In this document: positions 26,834 through 36,782 of the stretch, in pieces
Layout: each line of letters opens with the position of its first letter
Position numbering within the stretch: position 1 is the stretch's first letter
DNA from: Flavobacterium sp. MDT1-60
GTDB taxonomy: Bacteria > Bacteroidota > Bacteroidia > Flavobacteriales > Flavobacteriaceae
Assembly: GCF_014844035.1 (NCBI RefSeq)
Contig: NZ_CP062159.1
Location: 3,534,001 to 3,598,000, forward strand
Direction: 5' to 3'
Length of the DNA stretch: 64,000 nt
Translations under genes and position numbers: made by a program
Notes under the pieces: model-generated
Databases searched by the model: none
What the model was told of the DNA's origin: nothing
Seen by the model: only the letters and a program-made list of their open reading frames with translations

Positions 26834-27805
26834 CTATTTAACTTTTTTACTCAAAAAGTTTATAATCAGTTTAGAAATTTCTAAGTGGTGTTCTTCTAAG
26901 GCAAAATGACCGCCGTTTAATAAATGAATTTCAGCATTTGGGTTGTCTTTTAGATATGCATTTGCCCCCGCAGCTGTAAAAAACTGATCATTCTTACCCC
27001 AAATAATTAGCATGGGTGGCTTGTATTTGGCAAAATACTGATGCCATTTTTCATACAGTGCTATATTAGATCCATAATCACGAAATAGCGCCAACTGTAT
27101 AACATCATTTCCTTTTCTATCTAAATAATACTGATCAATACTATAGCTATCCGGTGCTATTTTCTCAGGTGCTCCGGCACCAGTTATATATTGCCATTTT
27201 GTAGCATCAATGGTCAGAAAAAAACGTGCTGCCTTTTCAGTTTCGGCATTTGGATTTTGAACATATGTTATTAACGGTTTTAGAACTTCACCTAATCCTT
27301 CAATATAAGCATTTGAATTTTGAATTATAAGTGATTGAATTAGTTCGGGTCTTCTTGTCGCTATTCGCATACCAACAGGTCCTCCATAATCCTGAATGTA
27401 AAGACTCGTTTTCTTAATTTTCAATTGATCAATAAAATGCTCCATTGTAATGGATAAATTATCAAAGGTGTATTGATACTGTTGAGGAGTTGGAGCACTA
27501 CTTTGTCCAAAACCAGGATAATCAGGAGCAAGTACGTGATAATTACGAGCTAGTTCATTAATCAGATTTCGGTACATGTGCGACGATGACGGAAATCCAT
27601 GTAATAAAATAATGGTAGGTTTTGTTGTCTCCCCTGCTTCGCGGTAAAAAATTTTTAAACTATCAACGAGTATTGTTTTGTATTCGACTGCTTTGTAAAC
27701 AGTACCCTGTGAAGCTACCTCTTGCTTTACAGAGTGTTTTGCGTACGAATTAAAGCATGTTAAAAACATAATCGTTAAGACGGACATAATAAGTTTTGTC
27801 TTCAT
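26834..27805 (-). CDS. Exported alpha/beta hydrolase, Asp-nucleophile type
   Basis: 323 residues: signal peptide (MKTKLIMSVLTIMFLTCFNS), then the same fold as the 14710 and 23848 products: ILLHGFPSSSHMYRN, HVLAPDYPGFGQSS, nucleophile elbow IQDYGGP, and NGGHFALEEHH for the His. It is therefore a periplasmic epoxide hydrolase/dehalogenase-like member. It is the third gene of the promoter 5 operon, after the amidohydrolase. Confidence 0.84.
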   Translation of the reverse strand: MKTKLIMSVLTIMFLTCFNSYAKHSVKQEVASQGTVYKAVEYKTILVDSLKIFYREAGETTKPTIILLHGFPSSSHMYRNLINELARNYHVLAPDYPGFGQSSAPTPQQYQYTFDNLSITMEHFIDQLKIKKTSLYIQDYGGPVGMRIATRRPELIQSLIIQNSNAYIEGLGEVLKPLITYVQNPNAETEKAARFFLTIDATKWQYITGAGAPEKIAPDSYSIDQYYLDRKGNDVIQLALFRDYGSNIALYEKWHQYFAKYKPPMLIIWGKNDQFFTAAGANAYLKDNPNAEIHLLNGGHFALEEHHLEISKLIINFLSKKVK

Positions 27806-27888
27806 TTTATTTGTTTTAGTTTTTTAATAAATGGTCTGCAGAATATTTCCCAGAAGGAAATTATGTCTGACTGAATGTTTTAACAGAA

Positions 27889-29691
27889 TTATCTTTTTTG
27901 ATATCCTCCATAAAAATTGACCGGTGACCACTCTGGAATTGCTTTTTCAATCTCAGGACTTAGTTTGCCAAACTCTTTGTCACCGAAGACAACATTACCA
28001 CCAACTACTGTTAAAACAGCCGATAAATCTTTGATTTTACTTTCTGGTACGCTGAAATAATCATCTGATAATACTATAAAATCGGCAAACATTCCTTTTT
28101 CCAAAGTACCTTTTACAGCTTCTTCTTTTGAAACCCAAGCACTACCCTTTGTATATAATAAAAGTGCTTCTTCTCGTGTAAGCATGTTGTCAGGAGCACT
28201 CAACTGTAGCCCCCCTACTGTCTTGCCAGAAACCATCCAGTACAGTGCAGGCCATGGATTATAACTGGCAACTCTTGTCCCGTCTGTTCCTGCCCCTACA
28301 GGAATTCCCATTTTGATCATTAATTTTAAAGGCGGTGCATATTTTGCTTTAGCCGCTCCATATCTTTCAACAAAATATTCACCTGCATACGCCATTCTGG
28401 CTTGAATCGCAATACCTCCATTCAGATCTTTAACCCTTTTGAGCTGCTGTTCAGTAATAGTTTCTGCATGATCAAACAACCATCTTTCTTTTGCTAACTT
28501 CCCATTAGTTTCTTTATTGACTTCCTCAAGAACATCTAGTAAATTAGCAATAGTTTCTCCATAGGTCGCATGAATTCTAAACGGCCAACCACTATCAACA
28601 TGCAGACGAATCACTTTTTTGATATCACTTCTCCACGACGGTCTGTCTTCTAACATAGGCTGCGGTGCCAGAAAATTTTCGAAATCACCTGCACTCCATG
28701 TAAGAAATTCTCCTCCTCCTTCTAATTCATATCCATGATCCAAATGAATTTCTCCATTATTACCTACTTTATTGTTTTCAATCCAGTTTTGAAATTCTTC
28801 AAACTCTTTTCCTTTATTCTGGGGAAATAAGTAATAAGACAATCGTATGGGCATTTCTCCCTGATTAGCAAGTAATTTTGTTGCACCATAGTCTTTAGGA
28901 AAAGCATGCCCGCCACCCCCGGCATCAATACCGCTTGTAATACCATATCGGTTCAGTTCTCTGTAAAATTGTTTTGTAGAATTCAACATCTGCTGATCGG
29001 TCATAGGAGGCAATGCTCCTATTGCAGCATATAGAATCGTCGGATTTGGTTCAGCCAATAGTACACCGGTCAATTTACCATCCGCACCTTTTTCATATGA
29101 ACTTCCTTCAGGCGGTTTTGTGTTTTCATCAATTTTAAGTGCTTTTAGACCGCTTTTATTGATCCATCCCCGACTGTACAGAAATAATACAAATGCCGGA
29201 ACTTCTCCAGTTGCTTCGTTAATTTCTTGGGTTGTTGGAAATCTTTTTTCTTCAAACTGAAAGGGACTCCAGCCTCCTACTACCCTCACCCACTCCCCCT
29301 TTGGAGTTCTGGCGGCCTGTTCTTTTAACATTTTTAATGCCGTTTTCAAAGAGGTTACCCCATCCCACCTTAATTCAGCGTTATAAAAACGTCCTCCTCT
29401 GGTTAGATGTAAATGAGAATCGTTCAATCCTGGAATAATTGTACGCCCATTAGCATCAATAACTTTTGTTTGCTTCCCTTTTAGCTTTAGAATTTCTGCA
29501 TTAGTTCCAAACGCTAAAACTTTCCCATTTTTTATTGCTATCGCTTCACTAATTGTATTGTTTTTATTCATAATGGCTATTTTACCATTTGTAACAATTA
29601 AATCTGCTGTAGCAGTTTCAATTTCCTTTTTGTCTTTTTGAAAGGAACTGAATACTATTATTAGTAATACAAAGAATATTGAATTTTTCAT
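27889..29691 (-). CDS. Exported YtcJ-like amidohydrolase
   Basis: 600 residues. A signal peptide is followed by the small N-terminal beta domain (LIVTNGKIAIMNKNN, IIPGLNDSHLHL) that carries the DSHLHL metal site. WLFDHAETIT and GAGTDGTRVASYNPW give the later His and Asp ligands, and the C-terminus returns to the beta sandwich (GTLEKGMFADFIVLSDDYF). It resembles YtcJ/N-substituted formamide deformylase-type metallohydrolases. The substrate is unknown, and the periplasmic location fits degradation of external amides. Confidence 0.85.
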   Translation of the reverse strand: MKNSIFFVLLIIVFSSFQKDKKEIETATADLIVTNGKIAIMNKNNTISEAIAIKNGKVLAFGTNAEILKLKGKQTKVIDANGRTIIPGLNDSHLHLTRGGRFYNAELRWDGVTSLKTALKMLKEQAARTPKGEWVRVVGGWSPFQFEEKRFPTTQEINEATGEVPAFVLFLYSRGWINKSGLKALKIDENTKPPEGSSYEKGADGKLTGVLLAEPNPTILYAAIGALPPMTDQQMLNSTKQFYRELNRYGITSGIDAGGGGHAFPKDYGATKLLANQGEMPIRLSYYLFPQNKGKEFEEFQNWIENNKVGNNGEIHLDHGYELEGGGEFLTWSAGDFENFLAPQPMLEDRPSWRSDIKKVIRLHVDSGWPFRIHATYGETIANLLDVLEEVNKETNGKLAKERWLFDHAETITEQQLKRVKDLNGGIAIQARMAYAGEYFVERYGAAKAKYAPPLKLMIKMGIPVGAGTDGTRVASYNPWPALYWMVSGKTVGGLQLSAPDNMLTREEALLLYTKGSAWVSKEEAVKGTLEKGMFADFIVLSDDYFSVPESKIKDLSAVLTVVGGNVVFGDKEFGKLSPEIEKAIPEWSPVNFYGGYQKR

Positions 29692-29802
29692 TGTGAATGT
29701 TTTTATCTATTATTATTTGTGAATCCCATCTTAACCGTGTATGCTTTAGTTAGTAAATTAATTACCCTGATAAAATCACCACTTAAACCTTATTTTACAA
29801 AA

Positions 29803-30489
29803 TTAATCTATTCCTGAAGCTGAAATAATTACATCTGCCACCGATTCAGGCCGGGATATATAAACCGCATGGCTTCCTTTTACATACGTGGCAATTGTTT
29901 TGGAACGTTTGTACATTGCTTCCTGGATTTCTGGCGGAATACTCTTGTCTTCTGTTGCAATTACGCCGTATGCAGGTTTTGATTTCCAGGCCGCATTTTT
30001 AATTGGTGTTACAAATCCTTTAGCATAAAATGCACCTTGCGATGCATACATAAAACTGGCATCTTCTACACTTAGATCAGCACACATTCCCATATGGTAT
30101 TTATCTTTGTCATAATAAATAATACCATTTTCATCCGGCGGCAGGACTCCGCTCTCTGGTGCCGGCGGGGCTGTTTGTATCCACTGTAAAGCTGTTTCAT
30201 CATCTCCTGGCTGAAATGCTGCTACATACACTAATGCTGCTACATTAGGGTGGTTACCCGCCTCAGTAATTATAGCTCCACCATAGGAATGCCCTACAAG
30301 AACAGCGGCTTGATCGAGTTTGTCTAAGGCCATGTTTACAGCCTGAACACCGTCTTCAAGTGATGTTAGAGGATTATGAACCACGGTGACATTATATCCC
30401 CTGTCATTAAGTATGTCATATATACCCCTCCATCCTGAGCCATCTGCAAATGCGCCATGCATAAGCACTATATTTTTAATTGTTTTCAT
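29803..30489 (-). CDS. Alpha/beta hydrolase, Ser type (EstA-like)
   Basis: 228 residues without a signal. VLMHGAFADGSGWRGIYDIL is the oxyanion loop, LVGHSYGGAIITEAG the nucleophile elbow, and YVKGSHAVYISRPESVA the catalytic His near the C-terminus. It resembles the small esterase and salicylate-esterase-like family common in operons of this type. It is the first gene of the five-gene operon, directly under promoter 5. Confidence 0.83.
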   Translation of the reverse strand: MKTIKNIVLMHGAFADGSGWRGIYDILNDRGYNVTVVHNPLTSLEDGVQAVNMALDKLDQAAVLVGHSYGGAIITEAGNHPNVAALVYVAAFQPGDDETALQWIQTAPPAPESGVLPPDENGIIYYDKDKYHMGMCADLSVEDASFMYASQGAFYAKGFVTPIKNAAWKSKPAYGVIATEDKSIPPEIQEAMYKRSKTIATYVKGSHAVYISRPESVADVIISASGID

Positions 30490-30647
30490 GCTTTAATTTT
30501 TTTAGCGATTATATTTTCATTATTGTCGGTGCCTTTAATTGACAGAAATAGTACTGTTTATTTCGTCATCTTTAAGCTTAATAATCACACCTTATTAATT
30601 GTAGAATCTGGTGTATCATAAAAAATGAATTCCTTTACTTGTTGAAA

Positions 30648-30720
30648 CAAAATTACATCTAATGAAAGCGCGCTTTTCTGTGAATAATTCACTAAAAATT
30701 ATAATAAACTAAGATTTAAA
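30648..30720 (-). promoter_or_regulatory. Shared-operator promoter 5 (five-gene hydrolase operon)
   Basis: ATCTT-N7-TATAA, 43 nt, then TAATTTTG (30655-30648) in transcription direction. GTGAATTATTCACAGAAA after TATAA contains a GTGAATTATTCAC palindrome and is shared with promoter 2. Confidence 0.72.
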
Positions 30721-30812
30721 AAGTTTTGTCACTTGCTTACTCTATTTTGTGCCCATATCAAAGACTGCTTATAGTAATAACATCGAAAAAGAGCTAATTA
30801 AAAAGTGCCGTG

Positions 30813-30851
30813 CAAAAAAAATCTGTTAATCATATTAAATATGACTAACAG
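30813..30851 (-). terminator. Terminator of the exported hydrolase gene at 30907
   Basis: Read leftward, CTGTTAGTCATAT and ATATGATTAACAG form a long stem with one G-T pair, followed by eight T. It lies 56 bp after the stop of the hydrolase. Confidence 0.75.
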
Positions 30852-30906
30852 AAATTTCCAAAGTACGTTTTGATTTTACTGTAACATTCCTCCAATTATT
30901 GTAATT

Positions 30907-31701
30907 TTATTTTGCTTCCTTACGTAAGATGGATGCAAGATCGCCTGGTTGCGAGAAAAACGGCGTATGACTGGTAGGTAAAGAATAAGTCTTTGTTATA
31001 TTAGCCTTTTTTGCCATACTTTTCTGTAAGGTCAGCCCTATAGCATGATCATTTTCAGTAAAAATATATACTTTATTTATTTTACCGAAATTCGCATCTG
31101 TAAGTGCAACCGGAGTTGCCATTGGACCCATTGGCTCTGGCTTAAAATTAGCAACCAGAACATCGGCTATATTTTTAGGTGCATCAGCAGCAAAAAAATC
31201 TAAAATACCTTCTTTAGCAATTCCTACCACACCTGCTTTTTCATCAGGTTGTATGTATTGCCCGATATGTGTTTCTTTATCTGCCGCTGAAATGGAAAAA
31301 AGGCTTTCTCCGTTATTTGGCAAATATGCGCAGAGGTAAATTAGCTTTTTGATTTGACCTGGAATTTGCTCAGCTGTCTCGCTAATGACCATCCCTCCAA
31401 AACTGTGCCCTACAAGAATAATGTTTTTTCTTGTTCCAATAGCTTTTTTAACAGCGTCTACATAGCCTTGCATTGTTAACGATCCAACAGGAGTATTATC
31501 GGCTCCATGGCCAGGCAAATTTACCGTTATCACTTCATTGCCACTTTTTTTAAGTTCTGCTTCAACATACTTAAAATCCGCAGCTGAAGACCATGCTCCA
31601 TGCACTATGACAATTGTGTTTGGGCTAACCGTGCTAGCCTGAATTGGTGCTCCGAAAGCGGTCATTAAAATCACCGCTGCTGTTGTAATTGATTTTCTCA
31701 T
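30907..31701 (-). CDS. Exported alpha/beta hydrolase, Ser type
   Basis: 264 residues: signal peptide (MRKSITTAAVILMTAFGAPIQAS), IVIVHGAWSSAADFKYVEAEL, nucleophile elbow ILVGHSFGGMVISETAEQ, and SLPTSHTPFFSQPGDLA for the His. It is related to the EstA-like hydrolase at 29803 but exported. It is monocistronic, with its own terminator. I found no shared-operator pattern upstream. The substrate is unknown. Confidence 0.83.
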   Translation of the reverse strand: MRKSITTAAVILMTAFGAPIQASTVSPNTIVIVHGAWSSAADFKYVEAELKKSGNEVITVNLPGHGADNTPVGSLTMQGYVDAVKKAIGTRKNIILVGHSFGGMVISETAEQIPGQIKKLIYLCAYLPNNGESLFSISAADKETHIGQYIQPDEKAGVVGIAKEGILDFFAADAPKNIADVLVANFKPEPMGPMATPVALTDANFGKINKVYIFTENDHAIGLTLQKSMAKKANITKTYSLPTSHTPFFSQPGDLASILRKEAK

Positions 31702-31895
31702 TTTTAAAAATTTTATAGTTATATTAATTGCGTTACTCCGTTTGTTTCAATTCTATATTGGATGATATCATTTTATAATCTTCTCAACCTGTCTCCTGAC
31801 AATTATTAATTGTATACCTGATTTCAGGTCGTAATTAAATATTCATTTCGTTTCAATATATCTATGATTTGAAATAAAATGTAATGAAATACTTT

Positions 31896-33245
31896 TTAAA
31901 AGATTAGAGTTAAAGTACTGGCTGTAAACAGAATGTCTTTACCATTACTAACATCCTGAATAAAATTTCCACTGTTAAACCATGTCCCTTCCAAAGTGAA
32001 ATTCAGGTATTTATTAAAAGTATATTCAAATGAAGCCCCTAATTGATTTCCTATTTTTTTTGAAGTCGAATTTGAGCTTTCGAATAATACTGCGCCATTT
32101 GGCTGATATATAGCATCGTTCTCTGAAGCCCTCCAGAACATATCGTAATCGACATAAAAATTTATTTTTTGTGTTAACTGACATTCCAGAAAAGGATGTA
32201 TATCAATCAGGTTTGAAGGTCCTATCAAAGCAGCTAAACCAAAGTATGCCCCTCGTGGAAAAAGAGGATTAAATGTTTCTATAGAACCATCATTTTGAAT
32301 TTTATCACCTGAAATATATTCAGTTTTAAAACCTATTTTCTGAATTCTTTTATTTATCATATAATTAAAAGAATTATTAATTGAAAATGTCCAGGCGTGA
32401 ATGTTTTTCCTGTCAAATTTCCCAAATTGATATGCAGTTTCAATATCATAATTCCAATTAAAATAAGTCCCCCAAATTCTTGAACCCACTGTATTTCTGT
32501 TTTCTTGTCCTGAAAAAGTATTGTACGTGCTTTCTGATTTCTGGACGTTTAAAAAATAGGCTTCTATATTTTTTAAATATTTAACTCCTTTTATGCTTGT
32601 GTACAGTCCCAGAAGTTTTGTATCTGTATCAAACTTATCATTGAAATTTCCAAACCTATTTCTTACATAATAACTGTAAAATGCATCGGCCGATAAATTC
32701 TTTCCTTGATACATGATCTTAATAGCATCAAATGCCTGCCTGCTATTTGGACCTTCCCGAACTGAAATCAATCTTTGGGATCCATAGTATAATTCTTGTC
32801 TTCCCAATCTAAGGGTTAAATTCTTTACACTTACGTCAAAAAATAATTGATGGAGATCTAAAGGGTTTTCTTCTAGTGGATTAGGATCTAATCGACTGAT
32901 GGAACAACTGCTTTGTAATTGACTAAATAAACGAAATGAAGTCCCTACTTTTAAATCACCGTAAAAAAGCGCCCTGTTAAGTACAAATCCATCATCATCC
33001 CTATTCGCTTCGTCCCAATTTTCATTTTCAAAATATTGATATTGAGTTCTGTTTTCACCTCCAAAAAAAAGAAAGGCTTTATCCTTTTCAGATAACTCTA
33101 TTTGTTTGATTTTATAATAAAAATTTTGATTTGTACTATCAATTGAGATAACGTCATTATACCTTAAAAATCTGAATTCATTTATTTGTTGTGAATAAAC
33201 AGCAGAACTAAATACAACTATAAAAATTTGGAAATATTTTTTCAT
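31896..33245 (-). CDS. Alginate-export family outer-membrane porin
   Basis: 449 residues with a signal peptide and many alternating amphipathic strands ending in aromatic Phe (FTASTLTLIF), as in outer-membrane barrels. LRLGRQELYYGSQRLISVREGPNSRQAFDAIKI is the signature of the Alginate_exp family. Such porins move anionic or aromatic solutes. It is the last gene of the operon with SCO and tyrosinase, 16 bp after SCO, so it may admit a phenolic substrate or export a product. Confidence 0.8.
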   Translation of the reverse strand: MKKYFQIFIVVFSSAVYSQQINEFRFLRYNDVISIDSTNQNFYYKIKQIELSEKDKAFLFFGGENRTQYQYFENENWDEANRDDDGFVLNRALFYGDLKVGTSFRLFSQLQSSCSISRLDPNPLEENPLDLHQLFFDVSVKNLTLRLGRQELYYGSQRLISVREGPNSRQAFDAIKIMYQGKNLSADAFYSYYVRNRFGNFNDKFDTDTKLLGLYTSIKGVKYLKNIEAYFLNVQKSESTYNTFSGQENRNTVGSRIWGTYFNWNYDIETAYQFGKFDRKNIHAWTFSINNSFNYMINKRIQKIGFKTEYISGDKIQNDGSIETFNPLFPRGAYFGLAALIGPSNLIDIHPFLECQLTQKINFYVDYDMFWRASENDAIYQPNGAVLFESSNSTSKKIGNQLGASFEYTFNKYLNFTLEGTWFNSGNFIQDVSNGKDILFTASTLTLIF

Positions 33246-33261
33246 TTGTTTAAAATTATCT

Positions 33262-33882
33262 TTATTCCACCTCTTTTATAAGCTTATTAATATCCAGAAT
33301 CAACCTCTTTGTATCTCTAACACTTAGACCATTGTAATAACCTCTAATTCTCCTTTTCCCATCAACTAATACAAATGTGCCATCATGAATTATGTTCCTT
33401 TGATTAATACTACCGTCATTAGAGGCTAACACTTTATAATCTTTAGCAAGTTCAAAAACTCCATCACTATCACCCGTTAAGAATGTCCATTTATTATTAT
33501 TTATTTTATAATTTTCTGAATACCGTTTTAACGTCTCAGGACTATCATTCTTGTAATCGATACTGTATGAAACAATAGCTACTTCATCAACTTTGTCAAA
33601 GGCCTCCTCTATTAATTTCAGATGCTTTGTCATTTTAGGACAAATCGTAGGGCAGCTGGTAAAAAAGAAATCAACAACCTGTATTTTGTTTTCAAAGTCG
33701 ATGTGTGTTACCTCATGATTAAATTGATTTTTTAATCGAAATTCCGGTGCCTGATAGTATCTGTTTTCTCCTGTCGATGGGTCAATTGATATTTCACCCA
33801 AAATTGGAAGTTTATCAGTCTTTGTACATCCTGCAAAAATCAATGTAAAGAGTAAAACTCTAATGACTATTTCTATTTTCAT
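33262..33882 (-). CDS. SCO1/SenC-family copper lipoprotein
   Basis: 206 residues, lipobox FAGC (Cys19), thioredoxin-like fold with the copper site FFFTSCPTICPKM (Cys77, Cys81) and a later His in NIIHDGTFVLVD. SCO proteins deliver copper to secreted cuproenzymes. The start overlaps the end of the tyrosinase gene by 23 bp, so the likely client is that tyrosinase. Confidence 0.87.
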   Translation of the reverse strand: MKIEIVIRVLLFTLIFAGCTKTDKLPILGEISIDPSTGENRYYQAPEFRLKNQFNHEVTHIDFENKIQVVDFFFTSCPTICPKMTKHLKLIEEAFDKVDEVAIVSYSIDYKNDSPETLKRYSENYKINNNKWTFLTGDSDGVFELAKDYKVLASNDGSINQRNIIHDGTFVLVDGKRRIRGYYNGLSVRDTKRLILDINKLIKEVE

Positions 33883-35281
33883 AATCCTTATAAATTGAAA
33901 TATTTTCTAACTTTAAAATTTCATCGGGAATATTTCTATTAGGTAACGGCACAGGTTGAAAAATCACATCAATTTTTATTTTCTGATCTACGGCCTGAGC
34001 AATTTCCTTTTCAATTTCAATTTGAAGAAACACTCCGTTTTGCAATAGAACTGAATCTATATCTAAAATTGGTAAAATAGTAAAAGTACCAGCGTATTTA
34101 CTTTGTTTCCTGCCGTCCATCATATACTCAAAAAATACCCTTGCGCAATACGGCTGATAGGGAAGCTGGGCTCTTTCAAAGTGCAGTATAACGTGAGATC
34201 TTTCCTTGTCCGCAAAATCCCTAATAATAGAATTTGTATCTGAAGTTTTTAGATTTAAGGAAGCAATGCAATCCTTTTTTGATTCATTTCTCTTTGGTTT
34301 ATCTTCTTCATTATAGGGATTACAAAAAGTAGGATTGAGATCTAAATCAGCAAAACGATAACCTAAATCTTCTGTATTTAATAATTCCTTTATTTTAAAA
34401 TCTACCGGGCGTCCATTGCCGTCTGTTGCATATAATTTTTTTTCTAACCACTCTTCACTATCAGGTAATTTATTTTCCGTACTGTAAGCAAGCCAGGCAT
34501 CCCAGATGCGGTCACAATTTCCATGATGACCATAAAAAATTGGCTCAAAACCAGACTCTACAAAAGTTGCCATTTGACCTCCAATCCAATTGTGGATATT
34601 ATTATGAAAAGACTGTTCCGCCATACCATCCAGCTGTGCATCACCATATTTTTTTATAGCAGGATACCCTCCAAATGTTTTATAATCTTTTGTTCTAAAG
34701 CCTGCACCCACATTGATGAAGTCATTTGGTATTTTGTCATTCGGACCAACAAACCTCGAAGCATTGAATAATGGATTACTTTCATCTCCCCAGTAATGTT
34801 CTGGTATAAAATTACTTTTTGTCCAATCCCAGTAATGCAACGCTAATTTGGGTTCAGATACTGCTTTTTGCAGTTTTTGCTCTAGCGACCATAAGTACAA
34901 TCTATGCCAGGGCCAAACATACCAATTGTAGTGCACCTGATTAGAATACATACTTGTAGCACAAAATGTAGTATGCAGCAATGCATTTGCCTGCCATCCC
35001 ATTGGATCTAACGGTGATATTTGCGAACGTTTTTTTAAAATTCCTACAGCATCTTTAAACAGCTTTATTTCTGCATCATCAACAGCTATATCAGCAATAT
35101 TCTTTCTTACCACAATATTTGAATGTGCGTTCTTTTCAAAGCCACCATTTTCAGACTTTATTTTGTCGTCTTTACACCCTATTAACGATGAAGATATCAA
35201 TGGTAATCCGGCAAAACCAACGGAAGCCATACCTAATTTTTTCAAGAATGATCTTCTATTATTATTATCAATATTTTCCAT
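33860..35281 (-). CDS. Tyrosinase-family copper oxidase with Tat signal
   Basis: 473 residues. RRSFLKK at 9-15 is a Tat motif, and LIGC (Cys36) could also be a lipobox. The CuA ligands are His103, His117 and His126 (WPWHRLYLW). CuB is His226, His230 (SFHNNIHNWIGG) and a His of GHHGNCDRIW (252/253). The reaction is oxidation of phenols or catechols to quinones with oxygen. Export through Tat implies copper loading in the cytoplasm, while the SCO partner suggests additional periplasmic loading. It is followed by SCO and porin genes. Confidence 0.87.
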   Translation of the reverse strand: MENIDNNNRRSFLKKLGMASVGFAGLPLISSSLIGCKDDKIKSENGGFEKNAHSNIVVRKNIADIAVDDAEIKLFKDAVGILKKRSQISPLDPMGWQANALLHTTFCATSMYSNQVHYNWYVWPWHRLYLWSLEQKLQKAVSEPKLALHYWDWTKSNFIPEHYWGDESNPLFNASRFVGPNDKIPNDFINVGAGFRTKDYKTFGGYPAIKKYGDAQLDGMAEQSFHNNIHNWIGGQMATFVESGFEPIFYGHHGNCDRIWDAWLAYSTENKLPDSEEWLEKKLYATDGNGRPVDFKIKELLNTEDLGYRFADLDLNPTFCNPYNEEDKPKRNESKKDCIASLNLKTSDTNSIIRDFADKERSHVILHFERAQLPYQPYCARVFFEYMMDGRKQSKYAGTFTILPILDIDSVLLQNGVFLQIEIEKEIAQAVDQKIKIDVIFQPVPLPNRNIPDEILKLENISIYKDYENRNSH

Positions 35282-35283
35282 AT

Positions 35284-35731
35284 TTAATATTTTTCAATAA
35301 ACATTTTATCTATAGCGTATTTGCCTCCACCCAATATTAGTAAGGCAAGAGCTATACCTATCCACAGAATAAAGTATTCGTAGCCTTCACCCTTTAGTGT
35401 TCCGAACCAATTCATAAAAAAACCATTTTTAAGATGTGTAGTAAATATCATCCCTAATGGAAGAATTATATAGAAAAATGCAAAAACTCTTGTTGCCAGT
35501 CCGATAATAAGTGCAATAGCCCCAACAGTTTCCAGTATGATTACTAAAAAACCCATAATCCATGGTAATCCCACTGATTCAGTAAAAAAATAACATCGTT
35601 TTGGAAAAACCAAGGCCTCCAAAACAGCCAAATAATTTTTGCATGCCGTGCATCAATATAACAAGTCCCAGTATAACTCTTAAAAATAGAGGTGCATATG
35701 ATTCGCTTGTTTCAAATAATTTATTTTTCAT
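35284..35731 (-). pseudogene. DoxX-family gene with a homopolymer frameshift
   Basis: Translation from ATG 35731 gives MKNKLFETSESYAPLFLRVI and LMHGMQKLFGCFGGLGFSKT, then runs into a stop. The downstream part continues in another frame with FTESVGLPWIMGFLVIILETVGAIALIIGLATRVF. Removing one T from the T7 run (35584-35590, minus strand) restores a normal DoxX protein of about 148 residues. It may be a real inactivation, a phase-variable tract or a sequencing error. It is the gene directly upstream of tyrosinase, 3 bp away. Confidence 0.75.
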
Positions 35732-35823
35732 AATGTTTTAATTTATGGATTAGGTGCTTTTTTTTTAATCTGATGTTTCAATCTGTGTCCTGACCTTTGA
35801 GAAATTATCTTTACAGTACAGGG

Positions 35824-36300
35824 TTAACCTTTTATGAATGCTGAATACATCCACACCATTTTTTCCTGTTCCCGAATGTAATCACTCATTAAACTATTGG
35901 TCCCTGTATCATCTATTGTCGCAGATAAATCAAGAATCAATCTTTGTTTAGCCAAAAGTATTCCCAGTGACTCTACAACTTTACCCACAGAATGCTGTCC
36001 ATTAATTACCTCATTTGTTTCTAAAATTGAAGCTGTTTTAAAGTATTCGGTAAAATTGTGATTTGGTCTGAATCCGAGTGTTAGAATTCTTTCAGCAACT
36101 TCATCAATTTTTAAAAAGAGATTATTGTATAACTCTTCAAATTTTTGATGTAATACAAAGAAATCATCACCTTTAATATTCCAATGATATCCTCTCGCAT
36201 TTTGATAAAATATTGAATAATTAGAAAGTAGATCATTCAATTGATATGCTAACTCTTTACTTTTTACAGTATCTAATCCTATGGCATTTAAATCGTTCAT
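35824..36300 (-). CDS. dps: Dps-family DNA-protecting ferritin
   Basis: 158 residues. The ferroxidase ligands of Dps are present with canonical spacing: His39 (RGYHWNIKG), His51, Asp66 and Glu70 (KIDEVAERI). It oxidises and stores iron with peroxide and protects DNA. It lies in an operon after a cupin gene, under the promoter shared with the AraC regulon, and before DoxX and tyrosinase, consistent with defence against peroxide and quinone stress. Confidence 0.88.
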   Translation of the reverse strand: MNDLNAIGLDTVKSKELAYQLNDLLSNYSIFYQNARGYHWNIKGDDFFVLHQKFEELYNNLFLKIDEVAERILTLGFRPNHNFTEYFKTASILETNEVINGQHSVGKVVESLGILLAKQRLILDLSATIDDTGTNSLMSDYIREQEKMVWMYSAFIKG

Positions 36301-36317
36301 TTTGTTATTTTAAAATG

Positions 36318-36728
36318 TTATATATCTAATAATCTTGAGTCAACCATAAAACGCTTCCAATTTAAAAATGGCATGGCGTATGCTTTTAAAGTTTTATAAA
36401 TCAGTAACGAATGGCTGACTTGAGGTTTTAAGCTTTTAATTTTCTGCACTTCTCTAACTGTTTCTCCAATTAAAAATGTACCACCAGAAAAAAAGTCATT
36501 TTCTACTCCTGCTGAAGCCTCAATTTCGCGATCCAGTAGTATAATATAATGTCCCTCTGCCGAGATCTGTAAGTTATAGTCATAATTTTCAATAACTTTT
36601 CTAACAATAGCATTGCTCGTTACAATAGGATTCGATAAAAATCCCATTTCTGTATTATCGCTTAAAGCGGCATTTCCAGAATATCTCTTGATTTTATTTT
36701 GTGAGTGCAATCTTTTAATTGTATCCAT
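36318..36728 (-). CDS. Cupin-like protein
   Basis: 136 residues, single cupin barrel (MGFLSNPIVTSNAIVRKVIE, YDYNLQISAEGHYIILLDREIE, FFSGGTFLIGETV). It is homologous to the 119-residue protein at 39028, which shares GFLS, YDY and YI-LL-E blocks. Metal-binding His residues are not clearly preserved, so it may bind rather than oxidise a ligand. It lies 17 bp before dps. Confidence 0.72.
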   Translation of the reverse strand: MDTIKRLHSQNKIKRYSGNAALSDNTEMGFLSNPIVTSNAIVRKVIENYDYNLQISAEGHYIILLDREIEASAGVENDFFSGGTFLIGETVREVQKIKSLKPQVSHSLLIYKTLKAYAMPFLNWKRFMVDSRLLDI

Positions 36729-36782
36729 ATTTTATAAATTATTTTTTTCCAGTTCACTATATTTTTTATTGTACCTTATTAT

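Noticed and set aside
35584..35590. Programmed frameshift in the DoxX gene
   Set aside because: No stimulatory structure or Shine-Dalgarno-like element seen, and DoxX proteins are not known to use frameshifting.
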